Origin: Carettochelys insculpta
Taxonomy: Eukaryota > Chordata > Testudines > Carettochelyidae
Length of the DNA stretch: 64,000 bases
NCBI RefSeq assembly: GCF_033958435.1
Contig: NC_134161.1
Coordinates: forward strand, 16,988,001 to 17,052,000
Direction: 5' to 3'
This document shows, in pieces, positions 44,480 through 53,560 of the stretch. The translations under genes and the position numbers were made by a program. The number at the start of each line of letters is the position of its first letter. Position 1 is the stretch's first letter. The notes below the pieces were generated by a model. The model ran no database searches. It was not told where the DNA came from and worked only from the letters and a program-made list of their open reading frames with translations.

Positions 44480-45080
44480 CGCGGGGAAGCGTGAGCCGAG
44501 CCGGGGCTGGGGGGACCCGGCGACAGGGGCTTGGGCCGCGGGGGGGCGGAGGCGGACCCGGTTCTCAGGCTGGGCCGGAGGGAAGGGAAGGGAAGGGAAG
44601 GGAAGGGGGCACTGGGGGGGGCCCGGGGACCCGGGACGGGGGAGTCAGAGGGGGACCCGGGACTGGGGCCGGGGGTCGGCGGGGCGGGGCTGGGATGGGG
44701 GCGTTGGGGGGCTCGGGGACAGCGGCTGGGGTCGGGGTCGGGGGGTCGGGGCCGGGGGCTGCTGCTCGCTCCCTGCGTTCGGGGATTAGCTCATTTCCCC
44801 GCCGCCAGCCCCGCTCCGGCGCGCCCTGAGCTCCCGGCAAATCCGCAGCTGCAGCGCCGGCAACTTGCTCCAACTCGGCCGGCCCGGCCCATTGTCACCC
44901 CCGCCCCGCCCGCCCTCCCGCCTTAAAGAGACACAGACACCCGGGCTGGGGCCGCCCCCCCCCCCCCCGGGCTCCCCTGGCCGCCCCGGGAGTGCGCACG
45001 GGCGGGGCGGGGCGGGGTCCTGGGGCGGGGCGCTGCCCGTCTGGCACCGGTCTGCCGCAGCCGGCTCCTGCGCACCGTCC
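44480..45080 (-). promoter_or_regulatory. GC-rich, CpG-rich region upstream of ROBO3 exon 1; probable promoter
   Basis: The stretch upstream of the ROBO3 start codon is very GC-rich with many CG dinucleotides. It includes a cluster of GGGGCGGGG Sp1-type boxes at about 45000-45028. No TATA box at a useful distance is seen, so a CpG-island promoter is the natural reading. The transcription start cannot be placed. High GC continues into intron 1 to about 44100. Confidence 0.5.
44578..44608 (+). repeat. (GGGAA)n microsatellite
   Basis: Five to six tandem copies of GGAAG lie just upstream of ROBO3 exon 1 within the GC-rich promoter region. Confidence 0.9.
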
Positions 45081-45084
45081 CTAC

Positions 45085-45928
45085 CGTGCTCCCCCGTCCC
45101 GCCTCCTGTGCCCTCAGCCCCACAGCCTGGGGCGGTAACACACCCCATGCACGCACCTCTCAGCCTAGGGGTAACACCCCCAACTCACGCACCCCACCGC
45201 CTGCGGGTAACACCCCCCCATGCATGCACCCCCCACTCAAACACCCCCCCCATGCATGCACCTCTCAGCCTAGAGGTAACACCCCCCACTCACGCACCCC
45301 ACCGCCTGCGGGTAACACCCCCCCATGCATGCACCTCTCAGCCTAGGGGTAACACCCCCCACTCAAACACCCCCCCCATGCATGCACCTCTCAGCCTAGA
45401 GGTAACACCCCCAACTCACGCACCCCACCGCCTGCGGGTAACACCCCCCCATGCATGCACCCCCCACTCAAACACCCCCCCCATGCATGCACCTCTCAGC
45501 CTAGAGGTAACACCCCCCACTCACGCACCCCACCGCCTGCGGGTAACACCCCCCCATGCATGCACCTCTCAGCCTAGGGGTAACACCCCCAACTCACGCA
45601 CCCCACCGCCTGCGGGTAACACCCCCCCATGCATGCACCTCTCAGCCTAGGGGTAACACCCCCCCCATGCATGCACCTCTCCGCCTAGAGGTAACACCCC
45701 CAACTCACGCACCCCACCGCCTGCGGGTAACACCCCCCCATGCATGCACCTCTCAGCCTAGGGGTAACACCCCCCACTCAAACACCCCCCCCCATGCATG
45801 CACCTCTCAGCCTAGAGGTAACACCCCCCACTCACGCACCCCACCGCCTGCGGGTAACACCCCCCCATGCATGCACCTCTCAGCCTAGGGGTAACACCCC
45901 CCACTCACGCACCCCACAGCCTAGGTAG
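45085..45928. repeat. CATGCATG-rich minisatellite upstream of ROBO3
   Basis: Tandem array built from three modules: CATGCATGCACCTCTCAGCC with TAGGGGTAACACCCCC; ACTCACGCACCCCACCGCCT with GCGGGTAACACCCCCC; and ACTCAAACACCCCCCCCATG. Modules recur in varying order, with a common composite period of about 70-75 bp. It begins roughly 600 bp upstream of the ROBO3 start codon. ATGCATGCAC steps alternate purine and pyrimidine. Confidence 0.92.
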
Positions 45929-46033
45929 CAGGTTTAAAATAAACGAAAGAAAACAAAGCAGCAGTCCGGTAGCACTTTAAACAACACTACAGCGCTAATC
46001 AAGGATGGCCTGATCAGTACCACACTGTACTGA

Positions 46034-46317
46034 AAACCTCCTGATCGCAAAACTTACCTACACCCTTCCAGCTTCCGTCCTACACACGTGACTAGATCCA
46101 TTGTTTACAGTCAAGCTCTTAGGTACAATCGCATTTGCTCTGATCCAACTGACAGAGACCAAAAACTACAAGATCTTTACCAAATATTCATAAACCTGAA
46201 TTACCCACCAGGAGAAGTAAAAAAAGAAACCAACAGGGCCAGACAAATACCCAGAGACCAGCTACTCCAAGATCGGCCCAAACAAGCCAAGAACAGAACA
46301 CCACTGGTCATCACCTA
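46034..46317 (+). pseudogene. Penelope-like element, C-terminal RT segment
   Basis: Open from just after TGA at 46031-46033 up to the solo LTR insertion after 46317. It reads KPPDRKTYLHPSSFRPTHVT, RSIVYSQALRYNRICSDPTD and QIPRDQLLQDRPKQ. It lacks the catalytic palm motifs. Reading continues in the same family after the LTR, in the remnant at 46718-47354. Confidence 0.75.
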
Positions 46318-46712
46318 TGTGACGGAGTGGGGGATACCTGTCTGTGTGTGTGGCTCACAGGGAGTGTGGGTCTCCTGCTGAGGGTAACCTTGACGACCAG
46401 GTATCACCTTTGTACTGGAGACAAAGAAGGAGGTGAAGCCTGAGGGGTATGAATTGGAACTGGAAGTTGAAAGCAGTTAGTCTGGGCTGGGAGAGAGAGA
46501 CAAAGGAGGGGGCAAGGCCCCGGCTCTGGGGGCCCCTCAGGGCCTCCTCTCCCCAGCATGGATGGGACTGGCTGTCTCTGCTGGCTGCACTGACTCCTCT
46601 GTACAATGCTGTGTCCTGTCAGCTAATAAACCCGCTGTTCTCCTGCTGAGTGAGAGTCACTCCTGCTTAGGGATGGGGTACATAGCTTGGGTGACCCCTG
46701 AACCCCGTCACA
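46318..46712 (+). mobile_element. Solo LTR inserted in the Penelope-like element
   Basis: 395 bp starting TGTGACGG and ending CCGTCACA, plainly the same family as the LTRs at 13664 and 17304 but more diverged. It carries AATAAA at 46625-46630. It is flanked by a perfect 5-bp direct repeat ACCTA (46313-46317 and 46713-46717). A solo LTR results from recombination between the two LTRs of a full element. Confidence 0.93.
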
Positions 46713-46717
46713 ACCTA

Positions 46718-47354
46718 CAGCCCCCAACTCAGACCACTGCAACAAATTATTAAAGACCTACCACCTCTCCTGAATCAGGATGCTACACTCCAGAAGGCCC
46801 TGGGTGACATGCCTGTTCTCTCCTACAGACAGCCTCCCAACCTCATGAGGATCCTCACTAACAGCCACAGTCTATACCCCAGGAATACCAGTCCTGGAAC
46901 CTTTCCCTGCAACAAAGCCCGCTGCCAGCTTTGTCCACATGTCTTCTTTGGAAGTACCATCACTGGACCTAACCAGGTTACTCACAGAATCACGGGCACT
47001 TTCTCATGCTCCTCTACTAACATCATATATGCCATCACGTGCCAACAATGCCCAGGTGCTCTGTATATTGGACAGACTTCTAACTCCCTTAGACAAAGGG
47101 TCAATGGGCACAAAACAGACATCAAAACACTCCAGATCCACAAACCAGTTAGTCAACATTTGAATGGAATGGGCCATTCTGTCAATGACCTAAAGGTATG
47201 TGTGTTACTAAAAAAAAAAAACTTTCGCACCTTTCTTCAAAGAGAAGCAGCCGAGCTGGCTTTTATATTCAAATTCGGCACATTAACACATGGTCTAAAT
47301 TGTGACCGGAACTTTCTGAGTCACTATAGGGGCTCGTCTGCATACTTGGCTTAA
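46718..47354 (+). pseudogene. Penelope-like element, zinc-binding linker and GIY-YIG endonuclease
   Basis: After a linker (MRILTNSHSLYPRNTSPGTF) comes a Cys cluster (PCNKARCQLC), then the nuclease core with IYAITCQQCPGALYIG, QTSNSLRQRVNGHK and a conserved histidine region SQHLNGMGHSVNDL. It ends LTHGLNCDRNFLSHY and a stop at 47352-47354. GIY-YIG nucleases make the nick for target-primed reverse transcription in these elements. Without the RT core this copy should not be autonomous. Confidence 0.82.
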
Positions 47355-47636
47355 TCTAATTCTTGACCTTCCCCCCCACCCCTCCACTCTCTGATTTGCT
47401 CACCTTGATTATCTTTTTCTGATTTGTCCTCCTTGCTTACTGTTTTTGGTTCTCTGTGCCTTAAATATTGAGTCTGTTCTGGTCTGGCTATGGTCTGAAG
47501 AAGTGGGTCTGTCCCACGAAAGCTCACCTAATAAACTGTTTTGCTAGTCTTTAAACTGCTACTTGACTGCTTTTTGTTTGATAATGTATAGACTAGCACG
47601 GCTCCCTCTCTGTTACTATTCAACAAAATAATTGAT

Positions 47637-47655
47637 GTTTGTTTGTTTGTTTGTA
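47637..47655 (+). repeat. (GTTT)n microsatellite
   Basis: Four tandem TGTT units next to the Penelope-like tail. Confidence 0.85.
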
Positions 47656-47756
47656 ATTCATTTATAAAAACTAACAGGATAAATGATTTTGTTGCTCTTT
47701 TGAGTGCTACAGGACTGCTGCTTTGTTTTGTTAGGTTACAGATCAACAGGGCCACC

Positions 47757-47850
47757 TCTCTGAGTGTTCACCACAAAGGAAGGTTTTCTTCACACAGTGC
47801 ACAGTTAACCTGGGGAACTCCTGGCCAGAGGAGGTTGTGAAGACCAGGTG
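47757..47850 (+). mobile_element. CR1 LINE scrap
   Basis: GGAAGGTTTTCTTCACACAG, TGCACAGTTAACCTGGGGAA and CTCCTGGCCAGAGGAGGTTG match the ORF2 C-terminal coding motif of CR1 in sense. Confidence 0.7.
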
Positions 47851-49385
47851 AGTGATTCCAGAGCTCAGCAGGCAGGGGATGTGCTGGCTACTTAACTCAT
47901 TTAAAACAGAAGCAAAGGGAGGAGTTTGGCTGCTCCCAGGACGCTGGCTTCTCTGCTGCCCCCTCCTCACTGCTCAGGCGGTGCTCGGAGACCTGCCAGG
48001 AGCCAGCAGCAGGGCAGGGACAGGACACCCGAGGGCCTGCTAGAGTGAGGCATTGGGCATGAGCCCACGCCCGGCACCACATTCGGCCCAGGGAGTCACT
48101 CTGAAGCACATGCTGCCTTCTGGGCAGCCGCCCCGGGGCCCAGCAGCCACCGACGCAGCCAGTTTGGGTTGGGGTAAGAAAGACATTAGCCAGCAGGCTG
48201 GGGCCCACCCAGCTCTGCCCACTTTACTCGTGGTTCCCGGTTCACCAGTCAGAGCGTCATTTGCCAGGCCAAGTTGAGGCTGCCCAAGAAACCCCCCTGC
48301 ACTCCGGCTTGCCCCTTGAGCCCGGCTTCCTGCTGAGGGTGGCTTAGCTGCCCGTGGACCAAGCACCAAGAAACCTCTCCTTTGCCCACGTGTGCAGCTG
48401 CACAGCCTGGTTAGCAGGGTTCATGGAAACTCCAGACAGCGCTGTGGGGACTCCTGCAGTGAAGCGAGCGGTGCAGGGTTTAAAGGAGCTGACACCTTGC
48501 CATGACTGCCACCCATTTCCACTTCCCTGGAGTAGGCAGTACATCCCTGCTGTGCCTCCCGGCTGAGCCAGGCCCATTGACAGAGGCCCCCACCCTGGAA
48601 ACCTGCAACTGGGATTCCTGCTGTCTAGCTCCACAGCCCCTTCCGAAGGCAGACTGGCGGGCAGTGCGGGCTAGCCTTGCCCAGAGGCTGGAGAATGTGG
48701 AGCAGGGGAGATCTGATCCATTCTCTAAAAAGGGACATCAGCGTTTTCCACTAACCTAACACTGCTCAATGCACAGCCCCAGTGCTCCACGTACGGCCCA
48801 GCCTTTGAGGGACTCAGCTCAACACTCCTGGGGCTTGGCTGCGTCAACTCAGCCCCAAGGGAGGCGCTCCACAGACCTGGTGGAAGCTTGCCGAGGTGGG
48901 CATGGGCTTGCTGGCCCCAGCCAGAGAAGCTACAGCAGTAGTGACCTCCCACAGCAGGAATTGCACACCTAGAGCAGGGGCACTTGGAAGGTGTGGAGCT
49001 GGTTCTATGGTACAGAAACACCCAGAGTCCAGTGTGGCCCCCACTGCACCTTCTCTCAGCTACCCTTTTAGTCCTTCCAGCCTGGCTTCTGGCACAGACA
49101 GCTTCTTCCTACAGCTCACAGCACCTGACCTAGGGAGCAAGAAAGCACCAACCTTCTCATTGACTTTCCAAGAGGCCAGCTCCAGGGTTCCCTCCCAGAC
49201 AGGACATAGTCTGCGTTAGAAGGCGAGATGGGCCCAAACACTGGTGACCGCTGGAGGCTTTTCCAGGGCCTAAACCAGCTCACTGTCAGTTGCAGGCTGC
49301 ATCATTTCCCTCCCGCGCGGAAGAGAATGGAGCTAGCTCTGCCCTGACGATGCTCATATGTGGTTATCAGCCACCCCACTTATGT
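47851..49385. other. No recognised feature
   Basis: Unique-looking intergenic DNA with only short frames and no domain, RNA gene or clear repeat. Confidence 0.4.
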
Positions 49386-49508
49386 ATCGGCGGGGTAGCC
49401 GTGTTAGTCTGGATCTGTAACAGCAACGCAGGGTCCTGAGGCACCTTATAGACTAACAGAAAAGTTTTGAGCATGAGCTTTCGTGAGCACAGACTCACTT
49501 CTTCAGAT
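49386..49508 (-). mobile_element. Antisense Penelope-like tail fragment
   Basis: The reverse complement reads ATCTGAAGAAGTGAGTCTGT, CACGAAAGCTCATGCTCAAA and CAGACTAACACGGCTACCCC. This is the same tail as 47490-47615 in the element at 45.9 kb, which assigns it by comparison within the window. Confidence 0.8.
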
Positions 49509-52299
49509 GCTGCCCACTTATGTAGTGTCTAGGGAACTGCTGCTGTCCCAGACTCCTGTTTTGGACACTTGTCCACCAGTGTATGTCCCCCAAGCTGGCA
49601 GTGGACTCAGACAAAACCTGTAGTCATTGGGCATCTTCTCAGTGAGTCAAGATTTCACCCTCTACGTTTCAGGCTTTTTTGGTAACACAATCTGGAAACA
49701 ACCCACAGGACCAAAGCTCTGGCAGAGGATTCGGGGACAGAATTTTGATGTCTGTGGTAGATCAAAGGTCTGTCAGTCTATTGATTTCACCTACAGTGGG
49801 CACATTACCAAGATGGGAAAGTGGAGTTCAACCTGTTGTAGCAAAACGACCATGACAACCCCAGGGAGCAAAGTTTTGCTAAACTAGGGCCCCAGAGGGA
49901 TGTGCCTTAGGGCTGTACTGGGTGGTAACTCCATTGCTTTACTCCAGAGATACCCAGGTTGTGTTCCAGACAGTCAGTCTGCTGCCCAGAATATTGCTAG
50001 TATCTGGTTCCGAGATCCATAATGCAGATGAGCCAAAGGTAAGAGAAAAGTTTCCATCAACCCTTTTAATTCCTGTGTTAAACGTGATTGATGTGTAAAA
50101 GACAAAACTGGGTCACTGTGGCTTCTCAGCATCCCAAAATATAGCTCCCTGCTCCTTCTGCTTCTCTTCTCAGGTAGGAGATTCAGCAAATTCTAAATGT
50201 TTCTTTATTTGCGTATTCCAAATGCAAAAGACTCTCTCCCGCTCCTGGCTGTTAAAGATGCTGCTGCATTTCCTCTCCTGAATTTAGAGAGCACCGAATG
50301 TCTCCACAGGGAGTTCGAGCCCCAAAGCATGGTAATTGTTCGTTTGTTGCGTAGTCCTTCCTGGAACATGCTAAATTCCTCATGGCAAGGACACAAATAT
50401 CCCTTCAGCGGCCATCCCACAGGCCGGGGAGAACTGCGGTGCACCTGGTAGAATTCAGCTCAAGAAAAAGAGGAAGCTAATTAGAACAGCTCAGTGCAGA
50501 ATCACCCAACCTTGTGTTGTAGCCAGAAAAGCCCGACTTGCTGTGGAGTAATTGACCCTCTCCTGGCGATGCCTCAAGAATTGGGCTGTTATGCACATGA
50601 CTCTTTGAAAGCTCACCAGGGGATTGTGATGAAGGGTTAATGTTAGATGGGCACCGTTCAACCTGAAAAACCACAGCTCAGCATCACCCCGATTCAGATC
50701 TAAAATGTATCAGGGAAATCTTATTGGATTAGCATAAATCACATCCGTATTTCTCTACAATTCATAACAACTAGGCCAGCACTGAGTTGCCCCGAGGGGT
50801 GGAAGAAATCCTTGGATGGGGACTCCAGAAGCCAGTGTTAGCTTTCCAGCATTTCTGAGTCCTGCTGGGCAGGTCGCAGCTTTCCATGTGGCGCCGAGCC
50901 AAATGCCCCGCTGAAAAATTACTAGACCCACAAGTAGCCTAACCTGCTCCGAGAGCCATCGGGCTCAGCCTGGCGTTATGGATTTGACTGTTGGGGGCAG
51001 TTCTCTGGCCCGTGTTCACACTAGACAAACGCCAAGGACTGTCTATGAATCGGGAAGTAGCAGGGAAGGCACGAGCCATGATTTTCTAAATGGCCTAAAT
51101 GACAAGGAGCCAAAGTCCCATTTCCAAAAGTGACTCGGGAGCTGCAGAGTCAAGTGGTCACTGCCACGTAATGGGATTTCAGTTCCTGAGTCACTTGGAG
51201 CCTTGGGAAAGTTCTCCCTGTGACCGGGGGACTCCTTGAGTGTGAGAAGAGCTGTTGGTGAACAGGCTGGAGGTAGGCATGAAGGCTGGCCAAGGTTGTG
51301 GTGATGTACTTGCTCACGTTTGAGATGGATGACACAGGCCTGAGGTCACATGAAGCTCATGCTCCCTGTGAGCGGCAGCTGACTCATTGTTGGGAGTCTG
51401 TCAGACCCTGAGGATTGTCTATGGCTGGCAGCTGCTGGAGGGAGCAGCCTTGGCTGCAGAAGCGCACACTTCTGTGCTGGAGTAGCAACATACAACGCAC
51501 CGTCTCTTGGTCCACTGCCACAGCTGGGAAGAGCTGTCCTGAGCTCATCCCTTCATCTCAGCGGGGACCTTCTCCTAAGGCCAGCACCTTCAGCCACTCA
51601 CTGTCCACCTGTACCAGACCCCCACTTGCTTTCCCCCCCGTGCACCAGCTTTCAGGCTGCCCTGCAGCCTCTGGCACTAGGCCCAGAGCTCCAGAGGCTC
51701 TGGGTCTTCAAAGCCCACCCAGCTCTCTATCTTGGGCTGCTGCAAAGTTTATTTTAGCACATACAGCCTCCAGCCCTCTCTCAATGTGCCCTCTTGGAGG
51801 CTGGCTGGCTTTCTCCCGTTGTCTATCTTTTGGGGGCAGCAAGCTGAGACACCCCAGATCCCCCGGCACCTTCTGGTCATCAGCCTACAGCTCCCGTTCA
51901 GCAGCAGGCTGCGTGGCATGGGGGGCAGGCCATGGAGAGGAGCTGGAGAGAGGCCAGGCTCTCCCTCCATCTCTTCTGAGGGCAGAGCTAAAGGGCTGGT
52001 CAGCGCAGTACTGGGAAGCACCCAGCAAGGAGTGGGGCCCAAAGACATTGGCTAGTGTGGAGGGCGAGGCCCTGGGCTTCGGCCAGCATCCGCCTGAAGG
52101 GGGCGTGGGCCTGTTGGGAGAGCAGGTCAGGGTGCAGGGTCATACGACTGGGGCTCATCTGGACTCAGTGCCTGAATCTCATTGCACACAGGAATGGATG
52201 CAGCAGTCCATCCAGCCGCTCTCTGGGCCAGACTGCGGCCGACCTTCCTAAGCCAAGCCTCTCGCTGGCCGAGCCACTCGCACAGGCGCCTTCGTTCCA
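49509..52299. other. No recognised feature
   Basis: A+T content is higher than in the ROBO3 region. The longest frame (51415-52251, plus) shows no domain and ordinary low-complexity composition, so I do not call it a gene. Confidence 0.4.
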
Positions 52300-52860
52300 G
52301 CTACAGAAATGGGGCACGCACGCCGCAGAGCCCACGCAGAGTCACCTCAGGAGCCCACTGAGTCCAGCCCCTCCCCAAAGCAGAGCCAACCCCAGCTAAA
52401 CCATCCCAGCCAGCCAGGACTTAAAAACCTTGAGGGATGGGGACCCCACCACCTCTCTAGGCAACACTCCTGTGCCTCACTGCCCACCTGGGGAAAGAGC
52501 TTTTCCTAATAGCCAACCTGCGCCTCCCCCGCCCCAACTTCAGACCATTGCTCTTTATTCTGAGACACCACTGAGACCAGCCTCTCGCCATCCTCTTCAT
52601 AACACCCTTCAGGAAGTTGGAGGCTGCTATCAAACAGCCCCCCCTCTTCTCTTCTGCAAACTAAATAAGCCCAAATCCCTCAGCCTCTCCTTGTCGATCA
52701 TGTGCTCCAGCCTCCTAATAATTTTCGTTGTCCTCCACTGGGCCCTCTCCAAGGCATCCACATCCTTTCTGTACAGGGGGCCCAGAACTGGACACAATAC
52801 TCCAGATGTGGCCTCACCAGTGCCGACTCCCTCCACCCATTTGGCCGAGGCTAAAATAGC
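52300..52860 (-). mobile_element. CR1 LINE fragment
   Basis: The plus strand carries ACTTAAAAACCTTGAGGGAT, ACCACCTCTCTAGGCAACAC and CATGTGCTCCAGCCTCCTAA. The minus strand encodes ORF2 C-terminal motifs [20 protein letters not shown], with at least one frame break. Same subfamily type as the copy at 42.8 kb, but more damaged. Confidence 0.88.
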
Positions 52861-53504
52861 CACCTCCTGAGGGAGACCAGGCAGGGCAGGAAATAGCTTT
52901 GATTGGACCAAACTCTGCCAACGAGAGAGATGCTTTCAGGGCTGGGAAGCTCCGCCCGCTGTCCCAGCTGATTGTGAGGGGTCAGACAAGTAGTGCCTTA
53001 CCTCCCTCTGGCACTCCTGGCCTCTGCCGACCAGCTCGGCATGGCCCCAGAGCGCGTCTCTCTCACCACTCCACACGTCAGCGAAACCCCTCAACCCTCA
53101 GTGCCATTGGCCCAGATGCTTACCCATGTGAGCCAGTGATTTAATTCACAAGCCTCCGGTCGTGGGCTGCAAGCACCATCCTGTTATTCCTGGGAAACCT
53201 CACTGCGCTCCTGCCGCCAGCTGTCCAGGGCCCAGGAGACACAACCCGAGTCCTCGGACGCGCTGCCAAGCGGACCGGTTTGCAACAAGCTCTCGTTGCC
53301 TGTTTGAGGAAGGGGTTCCAGCTGCATCCTGAGAGGGGTTCAGCAACCCTCCCTTCTGCTGCATTCAATGGGAGAGTGGCTCCATCTGGGCTCACGCTGC
53401 TAAAGTAACCCAGACCCAAATGCCCCCCGGCCCTGTTTCTCCTGGGAAGAGCAAGGCCAGGCGGAGCAGGAGGGGACAAGGAGGAAACCCACCCTTGGGA
53501 TAAA

Positions 53505-53560
53505 ACTCAAGACCAAGTCGGCCAAGGGGCCGTTCAGCCCAGTGTCCTCTCTTCCAACCG
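53505..53560 (-). mobile_element. Possible CR1 3' scrap
   Basis: GGGCCGTTCAGCCCAGTGTC then CTCTCTTCCAACCGTGGCCG resembles the CATCTAGCCCAGTATCCTGT..ACAGTGGCC motif of a turtle CR1 tail. Short and diverged. Confidence 0.4.

Larger units (their letters stand above)
45940..47762 (+). mobile_element. Penelope-like element, 5'-truncated, interrupted by a solo LTR
   Basis: Two coding pieces in one orientation. 46034-46317 encodes an RT-end segment (YLHPSSFRPTHVTRS, VYSQALRYNRICSDPTDRDQ, LNYPPGEVKK). 46718-47354 encodes the linker and nuclease with CNKARCQLC and IYAITCQQCPGALYIGQTSN. The GIY-YIG nuclease is the mark of endonuclease-positive Penelope-like elements. The tail has the GTCTGAAGAAGTGGGTCTGT and CACGAAAGCTCACCTAATAA motifs. 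A 395-bp solo LTR splits the coding region. The 5' edge (45950-45985) resembles the reverse complement of the 3' end (47697-47745). The RT core is missing. Confidence 0.85.

Noticed and set aside
43908..44829. Plus-strand frames opposite ROBO3 exon 1
   Set aside because: Stop-poor because of extreme GC. They overlap the promoter and exon 1, and nothing recognisable is encoded.
44865..45888. Plus-strand frames with HAPLSLGVTPPTHAPHRL repeats
   Set aside because: Translation of the CATGCATG minisatellite. No splice or conservation evidence.
50305..50325. GTTCGAGCCCC resembling a tRNA B-box
   Set aside because: No matching A-box or cloverleaf could be built around it.
51415..52251. 278-codon plus-strand frame
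   Set aside because: No domain, poor start context and composition like flanking GC-rich DNA. Runs up to a CR1 fragment. Treated as chance.
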